A stretch of DNA of 64,000 nucleotides from Circinella umbellata (taxonomy: Eukaryota > Mucoromycota > Mucoromycetes > Mucorales > Lichtheimiaceae), in NCBI GenBank assembly GCA_025093555.1, contig JAIWNF010000001.1, positions 310,001 through 374,000 of the forward strand. Reading direction: 5' to 3'. Below are positions 1 through 11,596 of this stretch, one piece after another. Positions within the stretch are counted from its first letter, which is position 1, and the number at the start of each line of letters is the position of its first letter. Position numbers and translations under genes: made by a program. Below the pieces are notes generated by a model that made no database searches, was not told the DNA's origin, and was given only the letters and a program-made list of their open reading frames with translations.

Positions 1-437
1 CTGTGGAGCTTTTGACACGACTTTTGGGTTCGGATCTTACCAAGACAGAAACTGAATTAACATATCGTAACTATGGACCCATGACTGATTATGCTTGTCG
101 CGTTCAAGATATCCATTTAGGCGTCTCTGTAACACGCGCCATGTCATATTGGACAAGAAAGGGCTTTAAAAAAGAAGATGCTACAAAGTTATTGACACGC
201 AAGTTAAATGGTATACTAAAGTCAAGTCAAAGTATCGTAAATACTAACTTTGATAAGCAAATCTTACACGTGTTAAGTATGTCCAAACATCATGCCTCAC
301 AAATTAAGCGTGCCTATAAACGATTATCACAAGACTTGAAATCTGATACAGTCCTTTTTATTACAACGGTGGATGCGGAAAATGTGTTTTTTAATGATAA
401 CAAAAATTTAACGAAAAACAAACGCAAGGCGGTTTAA
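1..437 (+). CDS. 3' end of an unrecognised protein (partial)
   Basis: An open frame enters the window from the left edge and ends at a TAA at 435-437. At least 144 residues of the C terminus are visible. The first in-window codon at 3 is GTG and is unlikely to be the true start. The piece is mixed alpha/beta in character: a stretch with YGPMTDYACRVQD, then GVSVTRAMSYW, a basic helix, a hydrophobic strand (VLFITTVDAENVFF) and a lysine-rich tail. I do not recognise the family with certainty. The strand-helix-strand order with a conserved acidic strand is vaguely like PD-(D/E)XK nuclease-fold proteins, but that is speculative. The N-terminal part lies outside the window. Confidence 0.6.
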   Translation, partial: VELLTRLLGSDLTKTETELTYRNYGPMTDYACRVQDIHLGVSVTRAMSYWTRKGFKKEDATKLLTRKLNGILKSSQSIVNTNFDKQILHVLSMSKHHASQIKRAYKRLSQDLKSDTVLFITTVDAENVFFNDNKNLTKNKRKAV

Positions 438-1571
438 AAGAGAATTGACATGTGGTTTATACATGAACCCATCAACAAGAATAAGTTCCCCCGCCCATTA
501 CAAGCAAAAAAGCAAACGGGCCGCAATCCAAAATTTTTTTCTCGAGGGAAAACTGGTTTTATATTAATCTATACACCAAAAATGCGATATTTTATTTTTG
601 TTGCCACACAACAATTAAATCGCATGACGCCCTTCCCGATCTAGTAACTTAGCAACCTAGTAAAAAAAAAAGATAATTTGTATATGACCTCGAAAATTTA
701 TTACCTTTTGTTATATTTCTGATTCAAATGTATTACGAGAAATATACTTTTTTAGATATAACAATGAATACCTTGTTATAGATATCTACCATTCCTTCCC
801 CTTCTCTATTTACTTTATTTTTTTCATTTTTTCATTTATATATATATATTCAAATAAAATAAAGTACAGAAAAAATAAGTAATAAAAAGTATATATTTTT
901 TTGTGTTACAAAAAACTTACATGTAAAAAAAGCTGTAGTTAAATATCCAAGGATCACCTCGTTGCTGCTATCAAAATGAAGTTATATGTTGTATAACCAA
1001 CACAACACAACACACAACAACTTTTTTTTTCCTTCCTTCTCTTTTTTTTTTCTTTTTTTTTTTGAAAAAAAAAAGCATACTTCTTTTCACCTTTTTTCTT
1101 TTTTATTTATTATTAAAAAAATTAATAGAAAATAATAATAATAATAATAATAATAAAGAAGATCGACCTTCATTTTATTATATATCAAGTGATAACCAAA
1201 AACCCTCACCCCTGTCTTTCTTTATTCCTTTTTTTTGTATGCTATAAAGCCTCCGTATTCGTTTCAGGCTTATTTAATCCTTAACGTCACATTAACCTCT
1301 ACAAAAACCCTATTGAACCCGCCCTTTTTTTCAGATAATAGTAATTAATACAGTGTTGTAAGAAACAAACTTATTCTCTCTCTATCCCTCTCTCGTTTTT
1401 TTTACTCTTTCTAAACATCCGGCACTTTCTTCTTCTCTTCTCTCCCCCCAATCAAAAAACCCCCCTTGGGAAAAAGTCACTCCTCTCCCCCCAAGATAAA
1501 CTCTCCCCCCCCTCCATTATATATAAAAAAAGAAAAAAGCTTAGTGGGCCACAATCAGCACACAAAAAAGC
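438..1571. other. Gene-free stretch; probable upstream region and 5' leader of the kinase
   Basis: No coding frame of substance is seen. The last 550 bases hold long pyrimidine tracts (about 1021-1062 and 1375-1460), which are common just upstream of fungal start codons, and an (AAT)n run at 1131-1157. Transcription start sites cannot be placed by eye. Confidence 0.5.
1131..1157. repeat. (AAT)n microsatellite
   Basis: Nine or so uninterrupted AAT units lie upstream of the Kin4-like kinase gene, between two pyrimidine-rich tracts. It is a simple repeat with no other structure. Confidence 0.9.
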
Positions 1572-4500
1572 ATGATACACCCACTTGCACAGGAACAACA
1601 ACAACATTCCTCTTCTTTTTCTCATCATCATTCAAACGACGAAGAAGTGAGTAATAACGACGAAAATTATAGTGCAGGAACACCATTACCTCCTGTTTCC
1701 TCAACAAACACCGCTTCTACTAGTACTACAACAACGACTATAGCTCCCGACATGTCCGAAAAACTTCACAACGACCCACCTACCTCTCATTCTCACCATC
1801 AACAACAACGTCCTACCAGCGATGCTTATTATGATCCCCACTATTATCAACAGCAGCAACAACAACAACAACAGCAACAGCAACAGTATTATGTACCTCA
1901 ATCACCTGAATTACCATTCCCTAGTATTAATCAATACCAACAACAACAACAACCATTACCACAACAGCGCGCTTATTCAGTGACTGCAATGCCAAGTGAA
2001 CTTCAACAAGCTGTATTACGCCACCAACAACAACTAGCAGAACAAAGACAACAGCAACTTTTATCAACACCTAATCAACCTTGGTGGCAATATTATTATC
2101 AACTTTATCATTATCATCCACCTCAAGGTCGTAAACCCACCGTCTTTGGACCTTATTTATTATTACAAACCTTGGGTGAAGGTGAGTTTGGTAAAGTCAA
2201 ACTCGGTATTCATATCGAAACGGGACAGGAGGTATAAATCTATACAAAAAAAAAAGAGATAGAGAGGAAAAGAAGATATAATGTTTTCTTTCTTTCCCAA
2301 CTTCTTTTTATTATTATAATGAATTGTTAAATGTTGGGTGATGACAATGATAATAATTTTTATTTTTTTTAGGTAGCAATCAAGTTAATAAAAAAAGATA
2401 ATATTGATTCATCCACAAGAATGAGTAAAGTAGAACGTGAAATTTCTGTATTGCGAGTAAGTTTCTTATATATATATATACGCGTAATATCAATGTATAT
2501 TAAATAAATGAAATGGGATAAATATAGAAAGTACGACATCCATACATAGTAAAGCTATATGATGTGATTGAAACCGAACGATATATTGGTATCATTTTGC
2601 AGTATGCATCAGGTATTTATATATATATATATTATGTTGATGATATCGAACTAAATAACTAACACACGTATATATATGTGTATGTATGTATTATTTATAA
2701 CTAATAGGAGGGGAACTTTTTGAATATATTCTTGCTCACCGATATCTTAAAGAAAAAGATGCTAGTCGATTATTTGCACAACTGATTAGTGGTGTACATT
2801 ATATGCATCAAAAACATATTGTTCATCGAGATTTGAAACTGGTGAGAGCAAAAAAAAATAAAAGAAAAAGAAATGCAGTAGTAGTAGTAATATGGATGTA
2901 GGGGGGAGATGAGGTTGTGCACTATAAGCAACATGTGTAAAAAAGAAAGCTCCGCTTATATATTTTTATGTTTATTTTTAATGTTTGCTTTTTTTTTTTT
3001 TACTCATTGCATATAACATTTATGTATAACAACAGGAAAACCTACTTTTGGACCGAAACCGATGCATCATTATTACAGATTTTGGATTTGCTAACCAATT
3101 TGCATCCGCTAGAGATGATTTAATGTCAACTTCGTGTGGTTCTCCATGTTATGCAGCACCTGAACTAGTAATAAGTGAAGGATTGTATGTGGGTTCTGCT
3201 GTCGATATCTGGTCATGTGGTGTTATTTTATATGCCATGTTATGTGGTTATTTACCTTTTGATGACGACCCTGCCAATCCGGATGGTGATAATATTAACT
3301 TGTTATATAAATATATTCTCAATACCGAACTTGCATTCCCGGATTATGTGAGCTCAGATGCCCGTGACCTGTTACGGAAAATGTTAGTACCCGATCCAGC
3401 AAAACGATGTACAATGCAGGCGATTATGGTGCATCCGTGGCTCAGACCACATCGTATTTTGTTTGAAAAATCATTGGGTGATTTAGAATTGGATGCTATG
3501 GCTTCTGCTGGATTACCATTGCCACCCACTACACCCGTCGTTCCAACAGCAGATCATCGACAGAGACAAGAACAACAAGAACCTACACCACCTCCTCAAG
3601 AAGAACACCAAGTACCGAAATCAGAAGAATCACCAAAAGAAGAATCAGCAGCATCATTACCTAATGAACGAATGGATGATCAAATGGTACCGCGAGAGGA
3701 TGAAGAGGATAAAATGGATATTGATTCTCCAGTACTTGTTCCTGAAGTTTCTTCACCATCATCAACACCCAAACCAATAGTAAATGATACCAATAATACC
3801 GAAGAACAAGATCGACATCAGAAACACGAGGTAGAACACCAAAAAGGTGAAAACTCAGATGAGTCTAAGAAAGTCGATCAAATTGTGGGTCAAACGGAAT
3901 CGACTGAACTAGGACAACTTGAAAAAGAAGCAGATGAGCCAACACCATTGGCTCAAGTCGATACTGCTTCACGTGATATTTCATCCATGGAATTACCAGC
4001 TTCAATTCATACGGAGTCCATGAGTACTACTACAGCTGAAGATAAAGAAATGCCAGATGTTAATAATACGACAACGGTACCCACCGTAGTAGAATCACCT
4101 CAGCCTACTCGTACAACAAGTAAAAAGGTACATCAACGCGGTACAGAAATGATTAAGAATTTATTGTCAGGCACCAAATCTTCATCTTCATCACGACCGA
4201 ATAGTATGAGCATGAACAATAGTAGCAATAATAACAATAATAGTCGACGACCCTTTTCCATGCAACCTGAACCTGCTCAACGATCTACCCCTCAACCTGG
4301 TAATTCAATTCTACATGCCAAGTTTTTATCAAGTGTTCAAAAGCAAAATGAAGTGGTGGCTGCTGCAGGAAGTAATTCTACATTGGCAGCAACCACGGCA
4401 AGTCATAGTAGATTATCTAATCCTAATGAATCACCATTGGCAAGTATGAGTACACCTAATGGTATGATGGTTACCGAAAAACCATTACCTCAACGACCTA

Positions 4501-5997
4501 GAGAATCATCACGTACAAGTATGTATCAACCTCGCCCAGTAGTACCTCCTCCTCCAACTACCACTGTTTCTACAACAACATCAACATCAAGTAGAGGTAC
4601 ACGACGTAAAGCACTTTCTTTGTTAGTAAATCCAATGACCAATCAAGATGGTGATAGAAGAACTATTTCATTTACTACTCGAAGGCCAGCAAGTCGTCAA
4701 CCACAATCTACAGCTGTGCGTCAGCAACAGCAGCAACAACAACCTCCATCATCACCTCGTCCAGATGTTAAATTGGTTGTTCCTAAAGAAGAACCACGAC
4801 CTCAATCAACAGTTTCTATGGCACCTTCTGCGTCAGAACAAAGTATAACTAGATTACCTCCAAGTCCAATATCACCCGATACAATGAGTAGAGAATATAA
4901 GCATAAGAGTGCCGGTAAAAAACTTATGGATTGGTTTAAAAAGAAGCCACTGAGTAAGTTTTTCTTTCTCTTATTTTTCAAGAAAAAAAACCCCTTATTT
5001 AAAGCGGGTGGGAAAGAAACTAATTTAGTAAATTAATTTTCTTTGTTCAGGTACCAAAGATAACAATAATCGATTACATGCTGATATGATAATGAACTCA
5101 GGTGGTGGAACACGTGGAGTATCCAATATAAACAAACCACTTGGATCTTATGCAGTTGACTTTAAAGACGCTAAATTACGTACTTATCATGGTGCTGTTG
5201 ATCAAAATGCTCTTACTTCACGCTCACCTCAAGAAGTCCTCATTGAAGTCAAACAAACACTTATATCTATGGGTATTGATGTAAAAGATGATGGAGAATT
5301 TAAACTTAAATGTGTTCGTCGTAGACGTAGATCTTTGCAGCAACAACAACAACAAGAACAGCAAGGAAGACAGCAACAACCTATAAATAGTCCTTCACCA
5401 TCACCATCATCTCAATTAAATGATATTCATAAAAAACGACGTATGGCGTCAACAGGTCCAAGATTCCGTAACCTTTTGAGACGTGCAAGTAATACAGGAG
5501 AAACTGCTGTTGTCGATGAAGACAGACCTGCTCTACCCAACAGTAACAATAGTAATGCTAGCGTTAATGAACGTAACAATAGTAATAGTATTATTTATGG
5601 TGATCCTGTGGTTGACCCTGGAGAAGAAGTTCGATTTAGTATGGAATTATGTAAAATTAAAAATTTGCCTGGTTTATACATTGTTGATATTCGTCGTATG
5701 CGAGGTAACGTTTGGTCTTACAAGTTCTTATACCATGCTGTATTGGGTGTATTGGATTTGGGTGGTAAAGGTGGTGGATACATGTCAACTCGAGCTCCAT
5801 CCACTACCGCAGCAGCAAACAACAATGATGAAAAATTACTTCGACCTCCTCAACAATCACATAATATTAATGAAGAAGGTCAACAAGAAGATGATAAATT
5901 ACAACGCATTAGTATGGCAAGTAGTAGTAACAACAGTAGCTGTGTTATGGATGACACTACTTTATCCGAAGAAAAGACAACAGAAACAATGTCTTAA
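1572..5997 (+). CDS. Kin4/Ppk1-like Ser/Thr protein kinase with C-terminal KA1-like domain
   Basis: The exon model is join(1572..2231, 2373..2456, 2528..2612, 2708..2841, 3036..4953, 5051..5997), 1275 residues. Residues 1-190 are low complexity with a poly-Gln tract. The kinase domain (about 193-459) shows the glycine loop GEGEFGKV, the VAIK lysine, HRDLKLENLLL, DFGFAN and [12 protein letters not shown]. An insertion reading [18 protein letters not shown] is the signature of the CAMK-group Kin4/Ppk1 family, which in yeast acts in spindle-position control and polarity. A long disordered Ser/Pro/Gln-rich linker follows. The C terminus resembles a KA1 membrane/autoinhibitory domain in two blocks (about 1020-1055 and 1153-1197), separated by a basic, Gln-rich insert. 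The ATG at 1572 is the first in frame. Family assignment is firm. A cell-cycle role is inferred from homologues. Confidence 0.9.
1848..1887 (+). repeat. CAG/CAA repeat encoding poly-Gln
   Basis: A mixed CAG/CAA tract inside exon 1 of the Kin4-like kinase encodes about 13 glutamines in the N-terminal disordered region. It makes a leucine-rich shadow frame on the other strand. Confidence 0.9.
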
Positions 5998-7367
5998 AAG
6001 AATTCCCCACAACCCTCAAACTCACCCATTTATCATTCTTATTACCAGTATTATTATTATTATTATTTCTTATTATAAACACCAAAAAAAAAGTTTGCTT
6101 TCATTTTTTTTTCCTCCTTTTTTTCCCACTTACTCTCTTCCTCTTGCTTGATTCACAAACACTTTTTTTTTATTTTACCCATATACACACATACACTCAT
6201 ATATACACCTTTACACCAAATATATTCCGAATACCCCTTCGACCATCCTCTTTTTTTTCTACTCTTATTATTATTCTCGTTCATCACAACAATACAAATA
6301 CAAATACAATTCAATTCAATAATTTAACTTAATTTGATTTATTATTCATATTTATTTATTTACGAAAAGAAAAAGAAAATGAAAAGAAGAAGTGCTTTTC
6401 TTCCATCATCTATCAATCTATATATGTAGATACAATTTAAACTTTTTTTTTGTATCTTCTGTATATTATAGTGTTCTATGTCTGCTAATAAGTACAAGTA
6501 TTTGTTCCAGTGAACAATTTTTAATGTTTCTTATTGTTATAATTACATAATAATGGTGTTACTAAAATTTCAATTTGAAAGTTTCAATATTATTCTATAT
6601 ATCGATATCACTTTTACATATATCTAATCAAAGACACTTTTATCCTTTCTATTTTTTTTCTTATTTTTCTTTTATGCTATTATATTACCATATTATGATT
6701 ATTATAATTACTATCGAGAAACCAAAAAATTGTAGCGAAGGAAAGAGTAACCGACGATATCTCCAAGTAACATTCTTTTACTTTTACTATAAATTCTGCT
6801 TGTTATACAATGCTATCAACAAAGCGTATTGACGACTTGTGGCTACTTTGATGTTAAGGCAGTGGAAGAAAATAGTTGCGTCCGTCACATATACTACGAA
6901 CGAACTTTGATCCCGTCTTATGACAGCCTTTGTTCTAAGAATAATAATAACACATTGTCGCCGTGGTTGAATACTTAATATTTTCAAAAGCCAATACAGG
7001 CACTCGTGTTATATATATATATGTGTGTGTGTGTGTGTAATGCAGATCCATATACTTTTCTTCTAGAGCTGTCAATAAATCCAAAATTTTGGGCCGAACG
7101 ATTAATATCTGGTTTTGGACACTATATATTCTAACACCCGATCATAGTACCTTTCTTCTTCGATCAAATAGACGAATTTATATTGTTATTATTGGTCCAG
7201 CAGTTTACCACCACACTATTATCATCCATCGAATATAAGGTAAAAACATTTCCCGAAAAGTGTGAAAAAAAAAGATATACAATGTTGATAATGAAAAACT
7301 ATGATCAATAGATTTAGAACAAGATGATGCATATCTAGCTATAACATCTTAACTAAAATCATTTTTG
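5998..7367. other. Gene-free stretch between kinase and tRNA
   Basis: The stretch is AT-rich, with pyrimidine-rich sequence just after the kinase stop that probably belongs to its 3' UTR. A short (TG)n run lies at about 7022-7037. No coding, RNA or mobile-element signal was seen. Confidence 0.5.
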
Positions 7368-7439
7368 TGCCCCCGGAGAGAATCGAACTCTCGATCTTCG
7401 CTTTACGAGAGCGACGCTATACCACTAAGCCACAAGGGC
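7368..7439 (-). tRNA. tRNA-Thr (anticodon CGT)
   Basis: On the minus strand the sequence folds into a standard cloverleaf of 72 nt. The acceptor stem GCCCTTG pairs with CGGGGGC using two G-U pairs. The D arm is GCTTAGTGGTATAGC. The anticodon stem TCGCT/AGCGA encloses loop CTCGTAA with anticodon CGT, which reads the threonine codon ACG. The T arm is GAGAG-TTCGATT-CTCTC. There is no intron and no encoded CCA. A short T run downstream (plus-strand AAAA near 7356) would serve as a Pol III terminator. Confidence 0.95.
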
Positions 7440-8409
7440 GCGCTTTCTCCGAATTATGCGCAAATAATGAAATTGCAAAAGTTGAATATTAGAAATATAA
7501 AAATACCATCCAATAATATTGCGCAATGTACAGTTATTTTATTCCCAGCTATATATTTTTTTCAGGTCATTTGAACTCAAGAGAATAAAATACGAGATGG
7601 TTACTAATAGTAAATAACCTATTATTTTGTATTAAATTAAATTCATCAAGTTATATTTGTATATTATTGTGATAATTGTTGGATTAGTGCTCTTCTTTCT
7701 TTAATAAATTATAATTGTCATCTTTCCAGTTGGGTTGCTGTAGCTACTTGACTAAAAAAATTAATTACGGTATAACCTTTGCTGCTAAAATTATATTCAT
7801 ATTTATAAAAGTATCCTTTAGTTTTATTTATTCTTTTCGTATAGAAGAAAAGTCATTTAATTGCTAGAAAATTGTAACGGATAATATGAATACCGTTTTT
7901 TCTTTAGAGAAAAAACCCCAGTCAATTTATTTCTTCAGATTATTATATGTTATCACAAAAGCTACGAAAAAAAAGTACAAAAAGTCGGTTATTATCATTA
8001 CTATAGATTTATAATATAAATTTAATTGCTTGAATGATAGCAGAAAAGTGCAGTTTCTATCTACTTGCTGATTATACTTGTTTTAGTTGTTGTGGACACC
8101 AGCTTGGCAAGTTAATTGTTATTATAGTTACCAAACAATAAGTTTTTTTTTTACAAGATCAAGATAAAAAAATAATAATAAATATTTATCCAAAACAAAA
8201 TATGATTGTTGTTATTATGCGTAAATAAATAGTACACTAAAATTATTTTTACTACTAATAAATAATCGATATTAAAAAAAAGTACCAATAAAAAAGAATG
8301 ATATAAAGTACAATGGATGAAAAAAAGAAGTGAAAAAAAAAACTATATCATATATATATATATATATATATATACGATTGTACATCTAAATTATTAATCT
8401 ACAGTTGCT
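7440..8409. other. Gene-free AT-rich stretch
   Basis: No coding or RNA gene is seen. It lies downstream of the OPT transporter's stop and upstream (5') of the tRNA gene, both on the minus strand. A (TA)n run sits at 8351-8374, just past the OPT stop codon and probably in its 3' UTR. Confidence 0.5.
8351..8374. repeat. (TA)n microsatellite
   Basis: An uninterrupted TA dinucleotide run of about 24 nt lies 36 nt past the stop codon of the OPT transporter gene. Confidence 0.9.
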
Positions 8410-11329
8410 CTAAAAATGGGGTACGCCAAAAGCTCTTAAAATGAGGTTGACAATAGCAAATGTCCCTTCACCGAGTACAAAACCACTTGCAACAATAATA
8501 ATAAAGACCTTGCCAACTTGTCGACGATACAACCCAAATATTTTGTTCAAAGTTGTATTGTCCTCTTCTTGTTGTGGGTTATTATCACAGTATCGATCCC
8601 ACCAATGTCCTAGGAAACCGCCAATCACTCGCGCCAAGGTAAAGTTGGGCGGATTATACATGCCGATAGCAAAAGCAATACCTTGAGGAATATAACGTCT
8701 CCATCCAGCATTTTCTGCGCCTGGTTTGAGCTCTTTAAGTAATACCAAAACAGCAAAAATAAAAGAGAAAAGTAAAACAAATTCAGAAACATGGGGTGGA
8801 AGTGGATGTCCATTGACAAGTCGAGACATATCTAGCCATACATGAGCTGTAGGTACCGGGAATTCTGGACCTGGAATGGTATAGACTGTGGTATACAGTT
8901 TGTATGCAGCTGTATATAAATATATTAAGAAAAGTTTCATCAATATCATTATTAATGATTCCTTTGTTCATATCGTTATTTACATAAAATATTTTTTTAC
9001 CTGTAGCAACAAATGCGCTGAAAAATGATCCAATAAGCTGTCCATAAAATTGTGCTTTAGGTGACGCTTGTAATAAATGACCCGTTTTTAAATCTGTTCG
9101 ATCCAGTTAGTATTGACGTTACAGCATTAAAAAAGTAAAATAAAATTCATTATATAATTTACCTTGCATCAGATCACCGGCTTGTTGTGCGCCTAAATTA
9201 TTGTAATTAAAAAAAAAGAAGTATTGGTATCAGCCATATATGTATAACCAAACATATTAAAGAAAGGTATATGTGTAAAGATTTCTTACCTGCTTCAGCA
9301 ATACCCCCAGCAAGTAAATTTGCTGCGATTCCACCGGGCATAGCCAGTGCAAAAATTACTTGGCTAATTTTACCAATACCACTTACCTATACAATATCAT
9401 TATCTTTTAGTTTTTCCTTTCCATTATAAAAATAAAAATGAAACAACATATTTTTGTAATTTTAATCTTACTGGATTTAAATCCGTTTCACCCAAAGCTC
9501 GGACAGCCAAAACGCTAAGGAACATGGCAACAGCAACAGCTAAAATAGCCATACGAATAGGAAGAACATCTGTACCAAATAAAATAGCAATAACACATAC
9601 ACATAATATTGTTGATCCTATTAACCCAATAATCGTAGTTAATGGTTTGACAAGTTGATCTGGTGGAGCATCTGGTTCTTCTTCTTCGTTTATTCTTCTT
9701 CCTTCCTCTCCTTCACTCCATTCTTGCTCAATATGTGATTCAGCAGCTTCAGCACTTTGATCATTTGAAACGCGCTGATATCTTGCACCTTGGTGCTTCG
9801 TTTGATGGTTTGCCAGTTTGATAATGGAACGTACTGCTACAATACCCAATGATACAACAGATTCTGCAATCATGACGCCTAATGATATCCATAAAATCCA
9901 ACCTTTTGATCCGGTTTTCCAATCTGAAACAGGACCTGGTGCCCATCCTGCATAATGTGCAATGGGTGATAAGATTCCCCATCCAATTATACAACCCAAT
10001 AACATTGAAAGTGTTGTTGGTAATCCCTATTTGTTCCACACAACCCATACAAATTATGCATCAATCAAACCGAAAAAAGGATAATCAACCACAAAATATA
10101 AAAAGTTGTTTTTCTTTCTTTCCTTACCATGATGATGCCTTGTCCGACATAACTTAAACTTGGTGTAAAAACCCATTCCCATTTTGCAAAATCAACAAGG
10201 TTAAAACTTATCCAATTAAATAACGGAATTGCATAAATAATTGGAAAAAAATAAGACACAAGCGTGTACGCTGATGATGCAGTGAAGGAAATAAGAAGTC
10301 CTCGTAATTTTAACGACCAGTCTTCTTCATTTTGTTGATTTAGTTGTTGTTCGGAAGTAGATTGTTCAGAGTGAGAAATAGGAGTAAGAGGAACGCCCGA
10401 TTGGTTTGATCCAGTGGATGTGGGAGAATATGTCGGGTTTGAAGAGGACTCAAGTAAAGGTCGATCTTCATTGTCTAGAGCCGAATCTCGGCCAGTTTGA
10501 TGGCGACGCCGTAAAACTGGTTCTTCTTTTGGATCTTGATGTAATAGTGAGATCATTTGTGCTGTTGCTGTACCAGAAGGGAAACGTAACTTTTCACGAA
10601 TAATCGTTTGTTTTCGAAGTGGTACGGCAAAAAATACACCAAAGAATGCAACACCAAGAGACCAAAGGACAAGCTGCCATCCCGATAATATAATAGGTCC
10701 ATCTGGATGATCACTAGTTGTTAAAAGTCCCAATGCAGGAATGATACCAACAAATCCTAAAAAAAAGTATGAGGCCGTATATATATAGAAAAAAAAACCA
10801 TAGTTTAATAACCAATATTATATATTATCGGTCCCCTAATTTGAGTAGAACGAACCTGCTGCTAAAGGCATGGTAGCTGTAGCAACTGCTGTTGTTTGTA
10901 GTACGACGTTTTCAACAGGCCCAAACGGTACACGGAGCTTATCACGGAATGGTTTGAATATAGCATAACCAAGCAATGAAGCCTGAAGTGACATCATTGA
11001 GATCCACCCTGTTTGAAGTCCAAAGTACATGTTTGAAAAACACATTACACTTCCGATGAGTAACCCCACTACGGTTGCCCGTAACTATGAAATGGGGTAT
11101 TGTCAGTTGAAGAAGTGATCATTTATTAAAAAATAATAATTATGAAATAAAGATAAAGGTATATGGGAACTTTACAGTAAAGTGTCGCTGCGATTCTTGA
11201 TCGCTCGAACGAGGTTGCCTGTTATCTTTTATATTTAAAAAATGGGTTATCAACATGGTGCTATTGACATTGGGCCAATAAAATGATCAACCAACCTTGA
11301 ACTGATCCGGATTGTGAAATGGTTGCCAT
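8410..11329 (-). CDS. OPT-superfamily transporter (oligopeptide/metal-chelate)
   Basis: Nine exons: complement(join(8410..8909, 9001..9093, 9163..9192, 9290..9386, 9472..10026, 10128..10756, 10856..11084, 11176..11218, 11292..11329)), 737 residues. The phase closes at every junction. The start MATISQSG lies in a 38-nt first exon, and the third exon from the 3' end is only 30 nt. Family hallmarks are the N-terminal FTLRATVVGLLIGSV followed by NMYFGLQTGW, a mid-protein NPVSGIGKISQ, and GDLMQDLKTGHLLQASP before FYGQLIGS. Many hydrophobic segments are present, as expected for a 12-16 TM carrier. Two acidic or Ser-rich cytosolic loops carry low complexity. The layout is closer to the YSL-like/fungal OPT branch, whose members move oligopeptides or metal-chelate complexes by proton symport. 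The substrate cannot be read from sequence. Confidence 0.92.
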
Positions 11330-11596
11330 GCAAAAGAACGAAAAGTTCAAGTTGCGTTTGATTATTAATTCACAAACCCCTATTTTTATATGAAAATAAA
11401 AAAAGCCCGTCCATCAAAATTATTGCGATATTTCCCCCTTCAATGATACAATTACAGGTATAAGCTCTCATGAATACAGATGACCAATAATGGAATTATT
11501 TAAGAGTTTATTATATATACGTATATTTATACAAATGGTTGTTTTATGATATCAGGATATTATTAAATATTAATATTATTTAAGAGAAGATAATTT

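Noticed and set aside
1701..1901. Leucine-rich 66-residue frame on the minus strand
   Set aside because: It is the antisense shadow of the poly-Gln (CAG/CAA) tract in the kinase exon.
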